The position numbers were made by a program, and so were the translations under genes. The notes under the pieces were generated by a model. It saw only the letters and a list, made by a program, of their open reading frames with translations, was not told the DNA's origin and did not search any database. Shown here piece after piece: positions 1 through 9,164 of a DNA stretch of 64,000 nucleotides (position 1 is the stretch's first letter; each line of letters starts with the position of its first letter). The DNA is from Azospirillum baldaniorum. Lineage in GTDB: Bacteria > Pseudomonadota > Alphaproteobacteria > Azospirillales > Azospirillaceae. Location of the stretch: the NCBI RefSeq assembly GCF_003119195.2, contig NZ_CP022253.1, positions 514,001 through 578,000 on the forward strand, read 5' to 3'.

Positions 1-506
1 GTGGCCTTGTCCCGCAGCGCTTCCTCGGCGTTGCGGATGCGTTCGGCCAGATGCATCAGGCGGCCGACCAGCCCGCCCGTCTCCGCGGCGGCGGCGAGCT
101 GGCGCTCCACCTGGGTGTTCAGGGTCATCAGGTTGGCGATCAGCTCGTTCTTGCGGCGCTGCAACTCGGCCACGTCGGCCATGTCGGCGCCGCGGTCGCG
201 CAGCCGGGTCATCAGGTCTTCCAGCAGGGCGACCTGATCGCTCAGCCGGGCCATCACCGATTCGCGCACCGACTGGCTCTGCACCGCCACCAGGGCCGGG
301 GCGTTGGCGGCCAGCGTGCCGCTCTGCTGGGCCAGCTGCGAGGCGTTGACGAGGCCCGGCACCTTGGCCGTGGCGATCTGCTCGAACCCCTCATGGAAGC
401 GGCCGAAGAGGGAGACGGCGACCACGCCGGTGGCGGCGGTCAGGCCGGCGATCACGGTCAGACCCGCCAGGATGCGAAACGCCACGCCCAGCCGGGGAAG
501 CCGCAT
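1..506 (-). CDS. Sensor protein N-terminus (TorS-like histidine kinase), cut by window edge
   Basis: Only the first 168 codons are present; the gene runs off the left edge. The start ATG (504-506, complement) is followed by a short basic N-tail and one hydrophobic membrane segment at about residues 9-32. A long helical, Gln/Leu/Arg-rich extracytoplasmic region follows, including the stretch QLAQQSGTLAANAPAL. That pattern (membrane helix, then LAQQS...APAL and an MARLSDQ helix) is typical of the periplasmic helical bundle of TorS-type hybrid kinases, which read out a periplasmic binding protein. HAMP, kinase and receiver domains would lie outside the window, so a chemoreceptor cannot be excluded. 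The gene is divergent from the amino-acid binding protein at 722. Confidence 0.7.
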   Translation of the reverse strand, partial: MRLPRLGVAFRILAGLTVIAGLTAATGVVAVSLFGRFHEGFEQIATAKVPGLVNASQLAQQSGTLAANAPALVAVQSQSVRESVMARLSDQVALLEDLMTRLRDRGADMADVAELQRRKNELIANLMTLNTQVERQLAAAAETGGLVGRLMHLAERIRNAEEALRDKA

Positions 507-609
507 GCCCGTCCCTCGATTCTTGTCGTCCGCTTGAGATAACACGGGCAATCGACCGGGCGCAATTCACACCCCCGCGCCGCAATCGCACGCTGCGCAT
601 TCGGGCACG

Positions 610-654
610 GGGCAAGGGGGCGCCGGGCAAAAGGGCGCCGGGCAAGGGAGCGCC
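610..654. repeat. Three tandem 15-bp repeats
   Basis: Three head-to-tail 15-bp units (610-624, 625-639, 640-654), consensus GGGCAAGGGGGCGCC, each with at most two mismatches. They lie in the 215-bp gap between the divergent sensor gene and the binding-protein gene. Each unit ends in GCGCC, so the RNA could form small hairpins. The role is unknown. Confidence 0.8.
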
Positions 655-721
655 AAGCGGGCTTGACCCGCGCCGGTTGCCGGACCAAAGCTGATCCGTG
701 GGCGGCAAAGAGGGATGGTCG

Positions 722-1771
722 ATGGGCTTGGTCCGGTCTTTCGCGCGCGCCGCGGTGGTCGCCGCGGTTCTGGCGGCGGCGGTGTCCGCGCCATCCGGCG
801 GTCCGCGGGCCGAAACCATGGAGGATGTCCGGGAACGCGGGCTGCTGCGCTGCGGCGTCTCGTCTAGCGGAGCCGGTCTGGCGGCGGTGGACGACAGCGG
901 GAACTGGCGCGGCTTCTTCGTGGACATGTGCCGGGCGCTGGCCGCCGCCGTCGCCGGCAAGGCCGACCGGGTGGAGTTCGTCGAGACCAACTCCGAGAAC
1001 CGCTTCGCCATCCTGCGCAACGGCGAGGTGGACGTGGTGATGGAGGGGACCACCTGGACCCTTCAGCGCGACGCCACCTTCGGCATCGATTTCCCGGCGG
1101 TCTACCTGTTCGACGGCCAGGGATTCATCGCGCACCGCGCCCATGGCGTGGCCCGCCTGTCCGATCTGCCGCCCGGCGCTTCCGTCTGCGTGATCGAGCA
1201 GACCACCACCCTGCGCAACCTGGAGGACTGGATGGCCCGCACCGGCGTGCGCTTCCGCTTGAAGCGGGTGCGCTCGACCGAGGGGGCGCTGTCGGCCTTC
1301 TTCAACCACCACTGCGACCTCTACACCAGCGACCGCATCGGCCTGCACGCCCAGCGCCTGCTGAAGGCCCCCGAGCGCGACGACTACGTCATCCTGCCGG
1401 AGGCGATCTCCAAGGAACCGCTGGGCCCGATGGTCCGCCCGGACGAGCGGCGGTGGTTCGACATCGTGCGCTGGGTGTTCCTGGCCACCGTCCTGGCCGA
1501 GGAGAAGGGGATCACCGCCGCCAACGCGCCGCGCCTGAAGGAGGAGGCCCAGGACCCGGAGGTGCGCCGCCTCCTCGGGGCCACCACCGGGGTCGGCTGG
1601 GGGCTGGGGCTCGACGACGACTGGGCCTTCCGCGTGATCACGCAGGTCGGCAATTACGGCGAGATCTTCGACCGCCATCTGGGCGCCGCCTCGCCGCTGG
1701 GCATCGACCGCGGGATGAACGGGCTGTGGATGAACGGCGGCCTGCATTACGCCCCGCCGCTGGGCGGATGA
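722..1771 (+). CDS. Amino-acid ABC transporter substrate-binding protein, family 3 (AapJ-like)
   Basis: A 349-residue periplasmic binding protein of the general L-amino-acid (AapJ/BztA) type. The start chosen is the ATG at 722, because it begins a clean signal peptide (basic MGLVRSFAR, hydrophobic core, Ala-rich region to about residue 31); an upstream GTG in frame at 698 would add a charged tail. Family signs are VRERGLLRCGV near the mature N-terminus, then GFFVDMCRALAAAVAG, VEFVETNSENRFAILRNGEVDV, and a C-terminal part ending MNGLWMNGGLHYAPPLGG, which fits AapJ-like proteins. No permease or ATPase gene lies beside it, so it is an orphan binding protein. It may share a distant transporter or serve the divergent TorS-like sensor, since sensors of that kind often pair with a binding protein; this last point is inference. 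Confidence 0.85.
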   Translation: MGLVRSFARAAVVAAVLAAAVSAPSGGPRAETMEDVRERGLLRCGVSSSGAGLAAVDDSGNWRGFFVDMCRALAAAVAGKADRVEFVETNSENRFAILRNGEVDVVMEGTTWTLQRDATFGIDFPAVYLFDGQGFIAHRAHGVARLSDLPPGASVCVIEQTTTLRNLEDWMARTGVRFRLKRVRSTEGALSAFFNHHCDLYTSDRIGLHAQRLLKAPERDDYVILPEAISKEPLGPMVRPDERRWFDIVRWVFLATVLAEEKGITAANAPRLKEEAQDPEVRRLLGATTGVGWGLGLDDDWAFRVITQVGNYGEIFDRHLGAASPLGIDRGMNGLWMNGGLHYAPPLGG

Positions 1772-1982
1772 CGGCGGGTGAGGGCGGGCCTGAGGGTGGC
1801 GGCGCTCCGCCATGCCGCTCGACCGGCCATGCCGCATTGCCGGATTGCCTTTGCCCCGGCTTTTCCCATGTTGTGGGCATGTTCGGCGAAAGGTTCGGCG
1901 AACGCTTCAAATCCGGGCGAACCGCCGCTATGGTGGCGCCTTCCGGGCGCCGCGCGGCCCGCTTCAGGCAGTTTCCCAGGCC

Positions 1983-3200
1983 ATGACCAGACCCAACACC
2001 TACCGTTCCGGTCCCGACGAGCGCGGGCATTTCGGCATCTATGGCGGACGCTTCGTCGCCGAGACGCTGATGCCCCTGATCCTTGAGGTTGAGAAAGCCT
2101 ACCGCGAGGCCCGGGCCGATCCCGCCTTCGAGGGCGCGATCCGCGAGCAGCTCAAGCAGTATGTCGGCCGCCCGAACCCGCTCTACTACGCCGAACGCCT
2201 GACGGAGAAGCTCGGCGGCGCGAAGATCTACTTCAAGCGCGAGGAGCTGAACCACACCGGCGCGCACAAGATCAACAACTGCATCGGCCAGATCCTGCTC
2301 GCCCGCCGCATGGGCAAGAAGCGGATCATCGCCGAGACGGGCGCCGGCCAGCACGGTGTGGCGACCGCCACGGTCTGCGCGCTGTTCGACATGCCCTGCG
2401 TCATCTACATGGGCGAGACCGACATCGCCCGCCAGCAGCCCAACGTCTTCCGCATGAAGCTGCTGGGGGCGGAGGTGGTTCCGGTGACCTCCGGCGCGCG
2501 GACGCTGAAGGACGCGATGAACGAGGCGCTGCGCGACTGGGTCACCAACGTCGCCGACACCTACTACCTGATCGGCACCGCCGCCGGCCCGCACCCGTAC
2601 CCCGCCATGGTCCGCGACTTCCAGTCGGTGATCGGCGACGAGGTGCGCGTGCAGATGCAGGAGCTGGAGGGCCGCCTGCCCGACAGCCTCGTCGCCTGCG
2701 TCGGCGGCGGCTCCAACGCCATCGGCCTGTTCCATCCCTTCCTCGACGATCCGTCGGTGCAGATGGTCGCGGTCGAGGCCGCCGGCCACGGCATCGACAA
2801 GGGGCCGCTGGCCCACGCCGCCTCGATCACCGGCGGGCGCCCCGGCGTCCTGCACGGCAACCGTACCTACCTGCTCCAGGACGAGGACGGGCAGATCCTG
2901 GAGGGCCACTCCATCTCCGCCGGCCTCGACTATCCGGGCGTCGGGCCGGAGCATTCCTGGCTGCACGACATCGGGCGCGTCGAGTATGTCTCGGCCACCG
3001 ACCAGGAGACGCTGGACGCCTTCCAGCTCTGCGCCCGCACCGAGGGCATCATCCCCGCGCTGGAATCGGCGCACGCGCTGGCGGAGATCGTGAAGCGCGC
3101 CCCGAAACTGCCCAAGGACCACCTGATGGTGCTCTGCCTGTCGGGCCGCGGCGACAAGGACATCTTCTCCGTCGCCCAGCATCTGGGAGTGAAGCTGTGA
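1983..3200 (+). CDS. trpB: Tryptophan synthase beta chain
   Basis: A 405-residue PLP enzyme that joins indole and L-serine to give L-tryptophan; it works as the alpha2-beta2 complex with TrpA in the cytoplasm. The PLP lysine is K96 in [10 protein letters not shown]. The catalytic Glu lies in AETGAGQHG, and the glycine loop GGGSNAIG holds the cofactor phosphate. The length is normal. The ATG at 1983 matches the usual N-terminus ([18 protein letters not shown]). The next gene, trpA, overlaps it by 4 bp. trpF, which precedes trpB in many alphaproteobacteria, is absent here: 211 bp of non-coding sequence separates trpB from an unrelated binding-protein gene. Confidence 0.98.
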   Translation: MTRPNTYRSGPDERGHFGIYGGRFVAETLMPLILEVEKAYREARADPAFEGAIREQLKQYVGRPNPLYYAERLTEKLGGAKIYFKREELNHTGAHKINNCIGQILLARRMGKKRIIAETGAGQHGVATATVCALFDMPCVIYMGETDIARQQPNVFRMKLLGAEVVPVTSGARTLKDAMNEALRDWVTNVADTYYLIGTAAGPHPYPAMVRDFQSVIGDEVRVQMQELEGRLPDSLVACVGGGSNAIGLFHPFLDDPSVQMVAVEAAGHGIDKGPLAHAASITGGRPGVLHGNRTYLLQDEDGQILEGHSISAGLDYPGVGPEHSWLHDIGRVEYVSATDQETLDAFQLCARTEGIIPALESAHALAEIVKRAPKLPKDHLMVLCLSGRGDKDIFSVAQHLGVKL

Positions 3201-4051
3201 GCGCCCTCAACGACAAGGCCGTTGACAATGGCCGCATCGCCCGGCGGTTCGCCGCGCTGAAGGCGGAGGGCCGCGCCGGCCTCGTCACCTTCATCACCGC
3301 CGGCGACCCGGACCTGGAGACCTGCCGCGCCGTCCTGCACGGCCTGCCCGCGGCGGGCGCCGACCTGATCGAGCTGGGGCTGCCCTTCTCCGACCCGATG
3401 GCCGACGGCCCGGCGATCCAGGCGGCCAGCCTGCGCGCGCTCCACGCCGGGACGACGGCGCGCAAGACGCTGGACCTCGTGCGCGGCTTCCGCGAAACGG
3501 ACGCCGACACGCCGGTGATCCTGATGGGCTATTACAACCCGATCCACGCCTATGGGGTGGACCGCTTCCTGGCCGACGCCATCGAGGCCGGGGTGGACGG
3601 GCTGATCGTCGTCGACCTGCCGCCCGAAGAGGACGAGGAGCTGTGCATCCCGGCGCTGAAGGCCGGGGTGAACTTCATCCGCTTGGCGACGCCGACCACC
3701 GACGACAAGCGCCTGCCGGCGGTTCTCCAGAACACCTCGGGCTTCGTCTATTACGTGTCGATCGCCGGCATCACCGGTGCTGCCAGCGCCGACAACGCGG
3801 CGGTGGGCGCCGCGGTGGAACGTCTGAAGCGCCACACCGACCTGCCGGTGGCGGTCGGCTTCGGCATCAAGACGCCGGAGCAGGCGGCCGATGTCGCCCG
3901 CGTCGCCGACGCGGCGGTGGTCGGCTCGGCCATCGTCACGCGGCTGGCCGGCGGCCTGGACGGGGGCGGCAAGGCCCCTTCGGGTCTGGCCGAGGATGTG
4001 CTGGGCTTCGTCCGGGAACTGGCCGACGGCGTGCGCGGCGCGCGCGGTTGA
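3197..4051 (+). CDS. trpA: Tryptophan synthase alpha chain
   Basis: A 284-residue TIM-barrel lyase that cleaves indole-3-glycerol phosphate to indole and glyceraldehyde 3-phosphate, passing indole through a tunnel to TrpB. The catalytic acid/base residues are E59 and D70 in [16 protein letters not shown]. Further family signatures are [11 protein letters not shown] near the phosphate site and [12 protein letters not shown]. Translation starts at a GTG that overlaps the trpB stop (GTGA), so the two are translationally coupled, as expected for equimolar subunits. Confidence 0.98.
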   Translation: MSALNDKAVDNGRIARRFAALKAEGRAGLVTFITAGDPDLETCRAVLHGLPAAGADLIELGLPFSDPMADGPAIQAASLRALHAGTTARKTLDLVRGFRETDADTPVILMGYYNPIHAYGVDRFLADAIEAGVDGLIVVDLPPEEDEELCIPALKAGVNFIRLATPTTDDKRLPAVLQNTSGFVYYVSIAGITGAASADNAAVGAAVERLKRHTDLPVAVGFGIKTPEQAADVARVADAAVVGSAIVTRLAGGLDGGGKAPSGLAEDVLGFVRELADGVRGARG

Positions 4052-4113
4052 GTGCGCCGGCCTAGATCGCCGGGCTGCGAGCGCCGGCTGAGCGGGATAT
4101 CAGGAAGAATTCG

Positions 4114-5100
4114 ATGAACTGGCTTACCAACTACGTCCGCCCCAAGATCCGCGCCCTCTATGCCCGCAAGGAGGTTCCCGACAACCTCTGGCACAAGTGC
4201 CCGAGCTGCGAGGCGATGCTCTTCCACCGCGATCTGGAGGAGAACCTCAACGTCTGCCAGCATTGCGGCTTCCACATGCGGCTGGACCCGATCAAGCGGC
4301 TGGCCTCGATGTTCGACGAGGGCGACTACCAGTCGGTGGAACTGCCGAAGTCGGTGGTCGATCCGCTGAAGTTCCGCGACCAGAAGCGCTACACCGACCG
4401 CCTGAAGGAAGCCCAGACCAAGACGGGCCGGCATGACGCCATCGTCGTCGGCTCCGGCCTGATCGGCGGGCAGCCGGCGGTCGTCGCGGCCTTCGATTTC
4501 GGCTTCATGGGCGGCTCGATGGGCATCGCGGTGGGCGAGGGCATCCTGGCCGCCGCCCGCACCGCCATCGCCCAGAAGGCGGCGCTGATCGTCGTCCCGG
4601 CCTCGGGCGGGGCGCGCATGCAGGAAGGCATCCTGTCGCTGATGCAGATGCCGCGCACCACCATCGCGGTGGAGATGGTCAAGGAAGCCGGCCTGCCCTA
4701 CATCGTGGTGCTGACCGACCCGACGACCGGCGGCGTGACCGCCTCCTTCGCGATGATCGGCGATATCCACATCGCCGAGAAGGGTGCGCAGATCGGCTTC
4801 GCCGGTGCCCGCGTGATCGAGAGCACGATCCGCGAGACCCTGCCGGAGGGCTTCCAGCGCTCCGAGTATCTCCAGGAGCACGGCATGGTGGACATGGTCG
4901 TCCATCGCCGCGACCTGCGCCCGACCCTGTCGCGCGTCCTGACCCTGCTGATGCAGCCGGTCCTGGCCGTGGCGACGGAGGCGCTGCCGGCCGCGCCGGC
5001 CGCCGTCCAGACGGAGGAGCCGCGCAACCAGGCCGAGGCCGCCGACGAGACGCCGGCCCAGGCGGGCGCCGAGAGGACCGGCTCCGAGCAGCCGGCCTGA
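4114..5100 (+). CDS. accD: Acetyl-CoA carboxylase carboxyltransferase subunit beta
   Basis: A 328-residue subunit of the carboxyltransferase half of acetyl-CoA carboxylase, which with AccA moves CO2 from carboxybiotin to acetyl-CoA to make malonyl-CoA for fatty acids. A zinc ribbon near the N-terminus has C29, C32, C48 and C51 (CPSC and CQHC). The crotonase-fold core carries [30 protein letters not shown] and [12 protein letters not shown]. After about residue 285 there is an Ala/Glu/Pro-rich tail of some 40 residues, which varies among relatives. It sits 62 bp after trpA and 7 bp before folC, the usual alphaproteobacterial order. Confidence 0.98.
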   Translation: MNWLTNYVRPKIRALYARKEVPDNLWHKCPSCEAMLFHRDLEENLNVCQHCGFHMRLDPIKRLASMFDEGDYQSVELPKSVVDPLKFRDQKRYTDRLKEAQTKTGRHDAIVVGSGLIGGQPAVVAAFDFGFMGGSMGIAVGEGILAAARTAIAQKAALIVVPASGGARMQEGILSLMQMPRTTIAVEMVKEAGLPYIVVLTDPTTGGVTASFAMIGDIHIAEKGAQIGFAGARVIESTIRETLPEGFQRSEYLQEHGMVDMVVHRRDLRPTLSRVLTLLMQPVLAVATEALPAAPAAVQTEEPRNQAEAADETPAQAGAERTGSEQPA

Positions 5101-5107
5101 TCCCGCC

Positions 5108-6406
5108 ATGCCGCTCGCTGAGTCGCTCGCCGATCCGGTTCTCGACCGGCTGAAGGGGCTGCACCCCAAGGTCATCGACCTGTCGCTGGACCGCGTGCAC
5201 CGGCTGCTCGCCGCGCTGGGCCATCCGGAGCGGCGCCTGCCGCCGGTGGTCCATGTGGCGGGCACCAACGGCAAGGGCTCCACGCTCGCCTTCCTGCGGG
5301 CGATGCTGGAGGCCGCGGGGCTGCGGGTGCATGTCTACACCTCGCCCCACCTCGTGCGCTTCCACGAGCGCATCCGGCTGGCCGGCACGCTGATCGACGA
5401 CGACCGGCTGGCCGCCCTGCTGGAGGAGTGCGAGGCCGCCAACGGCGGCGGGCCGATCACCTTCTTCGAGGTGACGACGGTCGCCGCCTTGCTCGCCTTC
5501 GCGCGGGAGCCGGCGGACGTGGTCCTCTTGGAAACCGGGCTGGGCGGGCGGCTGGACGCCACCAACGTGGTGGACCGCCCGGCGGTCACCGCCATCACGC
5601 GCATCTCCTACGATCACCGCCAGTTCCTCGGCGACACGCTGGAGGCCATCGCGGGCGAGAAGGCCGGCATCTTCAAGCCGGGAGTCCCCGCGGTGATCTA
5701 CCCGCAGCCCGTGGAGGAGGCCGCCCGCACCCTGGCCATCCGGGCCGAGACGGTGGGCGCGCCGGTTCCCGGCTGGTCGGTCACCCCGACTGAGGGCGGT
5801 TTCCGCTTCGAAAGCGCCCGCCGCCGCATCGAGCTGCCGCTGCCGGGGCTGGCCGGGGCGCACCAGATCGTCAACGCCGGGGTGGCGCTGGCCTGCCTGG
5901 ACCATCTGCCGGTCAAGGTCGACGACGCGGCGGTGCGCCGCGGCCTCGCCGCCGTGGAGTGGCCCGCCCGCCTGCAACGGCTGACCCGCGGCCCGCTGGC
6001 CGAGGCCCTGCCCGCCGGCTGGGACCTGTGGCTGGATGGCGGCCACAACGATTCGGCGGGCGAGGTCCTGGCGATCCAGGCCGCGCGCTGGGCGGAGGAG
6101 GAGCCGAAACGGCCGCTGCTGCTGGTCTACGGCATGCTGGCGAGCAAGGAGCCGCGGGAATTCCTGGGCCCGCTGGCGCCCTTCGTCACCGCCGCCCGCA
6201 CCGTCGCCATCCCCGGCGAGGAGGCATCGCTGCCGGCGGAGGACACCGCCGCGGCCACCCGCGCCTGCGGCATCGCCGACAGCGCGGCGGCGGCGGATGT
6301 CGGCGGTGCCTTGGACGATCTGAAGGGACGGGTTGAAGGGCCCGCCCGCGTGCTGATCTGCGGCTCGCTCTATCTGGCGGGCACGGTCCTGGCGGAAAAC
6401 GGCTGA
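5108..6406 (+). CDS. folC: Bifunctional folylpolyglutamate / dihydrofolate synthase
   Basis: A 432-residue Mur-ligase-family enzyme that adds glutamate to dihydropteroate and polyglutamyl chains to folates. The ATP-binding loop is GTNGKGS at residues 52-58. Next come the substrate segment YTSPHLVRFHERI, the metal/ATP region LLETGLGGRLDATNV, and the central-domain motif EKAGIFKPGVP. The C-terminal ligase domain includes LDGGHNDSAG (usually DGAHN). It starts 7 bp after accD and is the last gene of the trpBA-accD-folC unit. A hairpin follows at 6419-6449. Confidence 0.97.
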   Translation: MPLAESLADPVLDRLKGLHPKVIDLSLDRVHRLLAALGHPERRLPPVVHVAGTNGKGSTLAFLRAMLEAAGLRVHVYTSPHLVRFHERIRLAGTLIDDDRLAALLEECEAANGGGPITFFEVTTVAALLAFAREPADVVLLETGLGGRLDATNVVDRPAVTAITRISYDHRQFLGDTLEAIAGEKAGIFKPGVPAVIYPQPVEEAARTLAIRAETVGAPVPGWSVTPTEGGFRFESARRRIELPLPGLAGAHQIVNAGVALACLDHLPVKVDDAAVRRGLAAVEWPARLQRLTRGPLAEALPAGWDLWLDGGHNDSAGEVLAIQAARWAEEEPKRPLLLVYGMLASKEPREFLGPLAPFVTAARTVAIPGEEASLPAEDTAAATRACGIADSAAAADVGGALDDLKGRVEGPARVLICGSLYLAGTVLAENG

Positions 6407-6418
6407 TTTGATGGGACG

Positions 6419-6449
6419 GGCAAGCGGGGCCTCAGCGCCCCTGCTTGCC
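6419..6449. terminator. Hairpin between convergent genes
   Basis: The arms GGCAAGCGGGGC (6419-6430) and GCCCCTGCTTGCC (6437-6449) pair with one bulge around a short loop. The hairpin spans the stop codon of the minus-strand gene and follows the folC stop by 12 bp. No T-run follows on either side, so it may be a weak or Rho-assisted bidirectional terminator. Confidence 0.5.
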
Positions 6450-8123
6450 GTCCAGTTCCAGCATGTTGCGCAGCGCGGCGAGGGTCTTGCCGAGCGTGCC
6501 CGAATCGTCCTTGGCGGTTTTCTTTCCGGACTCGTTGCCTTCCGCCCGCCTGATGGCGTCGGGCTTGGGCTTTTCCGGCGCGTTCACGGGGACCGGCTCA
6601 ACGAGGTCCAGAGGCTCGTCGGCATCGTCCGCTTCCGCTTCCGGCTCCGCCGCGCGGCGCGGCAGCGGCTTGAAGCCGGGCAAGGCGTCCGCGTCGGAGC
6701 GGGTGGGCGCTTCGCTTTTCCAGGCCGGGTGGGGCGGGTCGTCCAGATCGCTTTCCGCCTCGACGAGCGCGCGCAGGGCGCGCAACGCCTCTTCCATCTC
6801 CTGTTCCTGGGCGGACTTGCGCAGCACGGGGGCGCCGTCCTCGTCCGGTTCGTCGTTCCTATCCGCGTCCTTGCAGTCCCAGAAGGCGTCGTCGGCGCCG
6901 GCTTTCCGATCCTCCGCGTCCTCCTCCAGGTCGTCGTCCTCAACATCGACATCGTCGGTCGGCTTGCGCGACCGGCCGAACAGCGGAGTCACCACGCCGC
7001 CGTCGCGGTCGTCCGTGCTTTTGTCCTCGTCCTCGTCGCGGTCGGCGGCGGCCTTCTGGACCATGCTGCGCAGGGCGGCGATGGTACGGTCCAGCGGTTC
7101 GCTGCCGGTGGGCGCGGGGTCGCGCTCCCGGGGGCGCTCCCATGGCGGGGGGGGCTTGTCCGGATCGCGGATGGCGAAGCCCAGGATGTCCTCGTTGGAC
7201 GGTTCCGCCTCGTCGGAGTTGTCGTCGGAGTCGTCTTCGCCCGGCTGATCGATAGCGTCGTTGATCGAAAAGGCCGGCGGCGGGGGAGGCGACGGAGACG
7301 CAGCCTCCTCCGCGCGGTTGCCGTCGCCACGGCCGTCCAGGATGCTGCGCAGCGCCGCGATGGTGCGGTCGAAGGAGCGGGAGGCGTCGTCGTCCGGATC
7401 GTCGGCAACCGTCGGGTGGCTCGACCGGGTGGGCGGTGCCGGCGGGGCCACAGCCTCGACCCGGTCCGCTTCGTCGTCCCCGCCGTCATCCTGATCGGCG
7501 TCCCGGTCCAGAAGAGTCCAGCGGCGCGGGCTCCAGTCCTCGTCGTCGTCGAAATCCGTCCCGCCGTCGTTCCGCTCCGCGTCGTCCACCGGGTCATCGT
7601 CATGGCCGGCGAGATCGGCGAGCGACACCGGCTCCCACAGCGGGCGACGGCCCGATTCGGGAGCGGCGGCGCCGTCCGCGGCCAGCCGCTCCAGCTCCAG
7701 TTCCAGATCCAAGTCCGGATCCAGCGCGGCGGGTTCGACCCGGACGGTCGAGGATGGAGGGGCGGGCGCCAGCATGGCCGGGGCCGAGTCCTCCCCGTCC
7801 GGCTCGTCCATCGCGTCGCCGCGGGTCCGCACCGCGTCGAGCAGCCCTTGCAGGGCGGCCAGCGGCCCGGCGAAGGACGGGGCGTCCTCCTCCATGGTCA
7901 TCGCCGTCACCGGCGTCGCGAAGGGCGGAGGTGCCGGGCGGCTTTCGGTGTCGCGGGAATTGCAGCGCGAGCAGCGGTAATGGGGGGCGATGGACAGGAC
8001 CGGGTAGTTGGGTCCGAAGCGCCGGTTCATGTCCGCGCGCGGCAACACGCCCTCGTGGCCGCAGGCGCGGCAACGGACGTGCACATCGACCTCGATGTCG
8101 CGCAGGTAAAGCATGCGTGCCAT
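6432..8123 (-). CDS. Acidic, largely disordered protein with N-terminal zinc ribbon and spaced helical motifs
   Basis: Not a family I can name; 563 residues. The start ATG at 8121-8123 gives MARMLYLRDIEVDV and directly precedes a probable zinc ribbon with C18, C21, C51 and C54 (CRAC and CSRC). After residue 70 the chain is low-complexity: Asp/Glu-rich with proline runs, probably disordered. Inside it a 13-14 residue amphipathic motif recurs five times. The copies are at about 84-96 (GPLAALQGLL), 249-262 (FDRTIAALRSIL), 343-355 (LDRTIAALRSMV), 442-455 (MEEALRALRALV) and 543-555 (LGKTLAALRNML). The last four are 94-101 residues apart. No signal peptide or membrane segment is present. It converges with folC. 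The spacing suggests a scaffold with repeated docking helices, which is inference. Confidence 0.75.
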   Translation of the reverse strand: MARMLYLRDIEVDVHVRCRACGHEGVLPRADMNRRFGPNYPVLSIAPHYRCSRCNSRDTESRPAPPPFATPVTAMTMEEDAPSFAGPLAALQGLLDAVRTRGDAMDEPDGEDSAPAMLAPAPPSSTVRVEPAALDPDLDLELELERLAADGAAAPESGRRPLWEPVSLADLAGHDDDPVDDAERNDGGTDFDDDEDWSPRRWTLLDRDADQDDGGDDEADRVEAVAPPAPPTRSSHPTVADDPDDDASRSFDRTIAALRSILDGRGDGNRAEEAASPSPPPPPAFSINDAIDQPGEDDSDDNSDEAEPSNEDILGFAIRDPDKPPPPWERPRERDPAPTGSEPLDRTIAALRSMVQKAAADRDEDEDKSTDDRDGGVVTPLFGRSRKPTDDVDVEDDDLEEDAEDRKAGADDAFWDCKDADRNDEPDEDGAPVLRKSAQEQEMEEALRALRALVEAESDLDDPPHPAWKSEAPTRSDADALPGFKPLPRRAAEPEAEADDADEPLDLVEPVPVNAPEKPKPDAIRRAEGNESGKKTAKDDSGTLGKTLAALRNMLELDGKQGR

Positions 8124-8298
8124 GGGCGCAGTATACGCAGCGGCGTGCCCAAGCCCAGCGGATTCGCCGCCCGTGCCGCGTGCCGCGCCGGTGCCGGCGG
8201 TGACCTTTTCGGTCGGCCGTGCCGATGGGCCATCCCGGCGGGCCGTCCCGAGACGGATGGTTGGCAAGTCGTGGCGGAGCCGCTATGTTCAGCGCCGT

Positions 8299-8375
8299 GG
8301 CCCCGTAGCTCATCTGGATAGAGCGACGGTTTCCTAAACCGTAGGCAGCTGGTTCGAGTCCAGCCGGGGTCACCA
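8299..8375 (+). tRNA. tRNA-Arg (anticodon CCU)
   Basis: A 77-nt cloverleaf. The acceptor GGCCCCG pairs with CGGGGTC, including one G-T pair. The D arm is GCTCATCTGGATAGAGC, and the anticodon stem-loop is ACGGT-TTCCTAA-ACCGT with anticodon CCT. The T arm GCTGG-TTCGAGT-CCAGC and the 3' ACCA are encoded. It reads AGG arginine codons, which are rare in this GC-rich coding sequence. Confidence 0.97.
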
Positions 8376-8435
8376 CCTCATTTCCGCGACCAAGTCCGTC
8401 GTCCGCCAGCCGGCCACCTGCCGAAGGGCTTTCCT

Positions 8436-9164
8436 ATGACCGCATCCCTGTTGCAGGACGCCGTTCTCGTCACCGGCGCGGGCCGCCGCGTCGGTTTGCA
8501 TCTGGCCGAGCGGATGATGGCGCTGGGGCACCCCGTCATCGCCCATTACCGCACGCCCACCGACGGTGTGGAACGGCTGCGCGCCGCCGGGGCGGTCTGT
8601 CTGCAAGGCGATCTGGCCGATCCGGACGGCGGGCCGCGGCTGGCCGAGGCGGTGCGGGCCGTGGCGGGAAGCCTGCGGGCGGTGATCCACAACGCCTCGG
8701 CCTTCGAGGTGACGGCGCCGGACACCGCGGACGCGCTGCGGCAGCTCGACGTCTTCCACGCCGTTCATGTGCGCGCGCCCTTCGCGCTGAACCGCGAACT
8801 GGCGCCGCTGCTGGACGCTTGCTCGGCGCGGCGGGCCGACATCGTCCACATCACCGACATCTACGCCGACAACCCCAACCCGGCCTTCGACGCCTATTGC
8901 GCCAGCAAGGCCGGGCTCCAAAACCTCGCGCTGTCCTTCGCCAAGCGGCTGGCGCCCAAGGTGAAGGTCAACGTCGTCCAGCCGGGGCCGATCCTGTTCA
9001 AGGAGTGGCACGGCCCAGAGGCGCGGGCGCGTGTGCTGTCAGAGACGCTGCTCGGCGAAGAGGGCGGGGTGGAGGCCATCGGCATGGCGGTGGAGGCCAT
9101 CCTCCGCAACCACTATCAGACCGGCGCCGTCGTCGCGGTGGACGGTGGCCGGCGTCTCGCCTAA
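8436..9164 (+). CDS. folM: FolM-like dihydromonapterin reductase (SDR family)
   Basis: A 242-residue short-chain dehydrogenase/reductase. The cofactor motif TGAGRRVG (13-20) has the double Arg typical of NADPH-using pteridine reductases. The catalytic pair is Y154 and K158 in YCASK. Along its length it follows E. coli FolM closely: PVIAHYRT, LRAVIHNASAF, FAKRLAPKVKVN, GPILFKE and the C-terminal GAVVAVDGGRRL. FolM reduces dihydromonapterin to tetrahydromonapterin, a cofactor for phenylalanine hydroxylase, and has weak dihydrofolate reductase activity. The Agrobacterium counterpart, PruA, makes the pterin that controls attachment. Here it lies close to a FolK-like gene, a PruR-like gene and two GTP cyclohydrolase genes, which supports a pterin role over a generic SDR. 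Confidence 0.85.
   Translation: MTASLLQDAVLVTGAGRRVGLHLAERMMALGHPVIAHYRTPTDGVERLRAAGAVCLQGDLADPDGGPRLAEAVRAVAGSLRAVIHNASAFEVTAPDTADALRQLDVFHAVHVRAPFALNRELAPLLDACSARRADIVHITDIYADNPNPAFDAYCASKAGLQNLALSFAKRLAPKVKVNVVQPGPILFKEWHGPEARARVLSETLLGEEGGVEAIGMAVEAILRNHYQTGAVVAVDGGRRLA

Noticed and set aside
458..1837. Long minus-strand open frame (459 codons) opposite the binding-protein gene
   Set aside because: A typical GC-rich antisense frame: His/Gly/Gln/Arg-rich product and full overlap with a gene that has a signal peptide and family motifs.
1772..1982. trp leader peptide/attenuator before trpB
   Set aside because: No short frame with Trp codons followed by a terminator-antiterminator pair was seen in the 211-bp gap.
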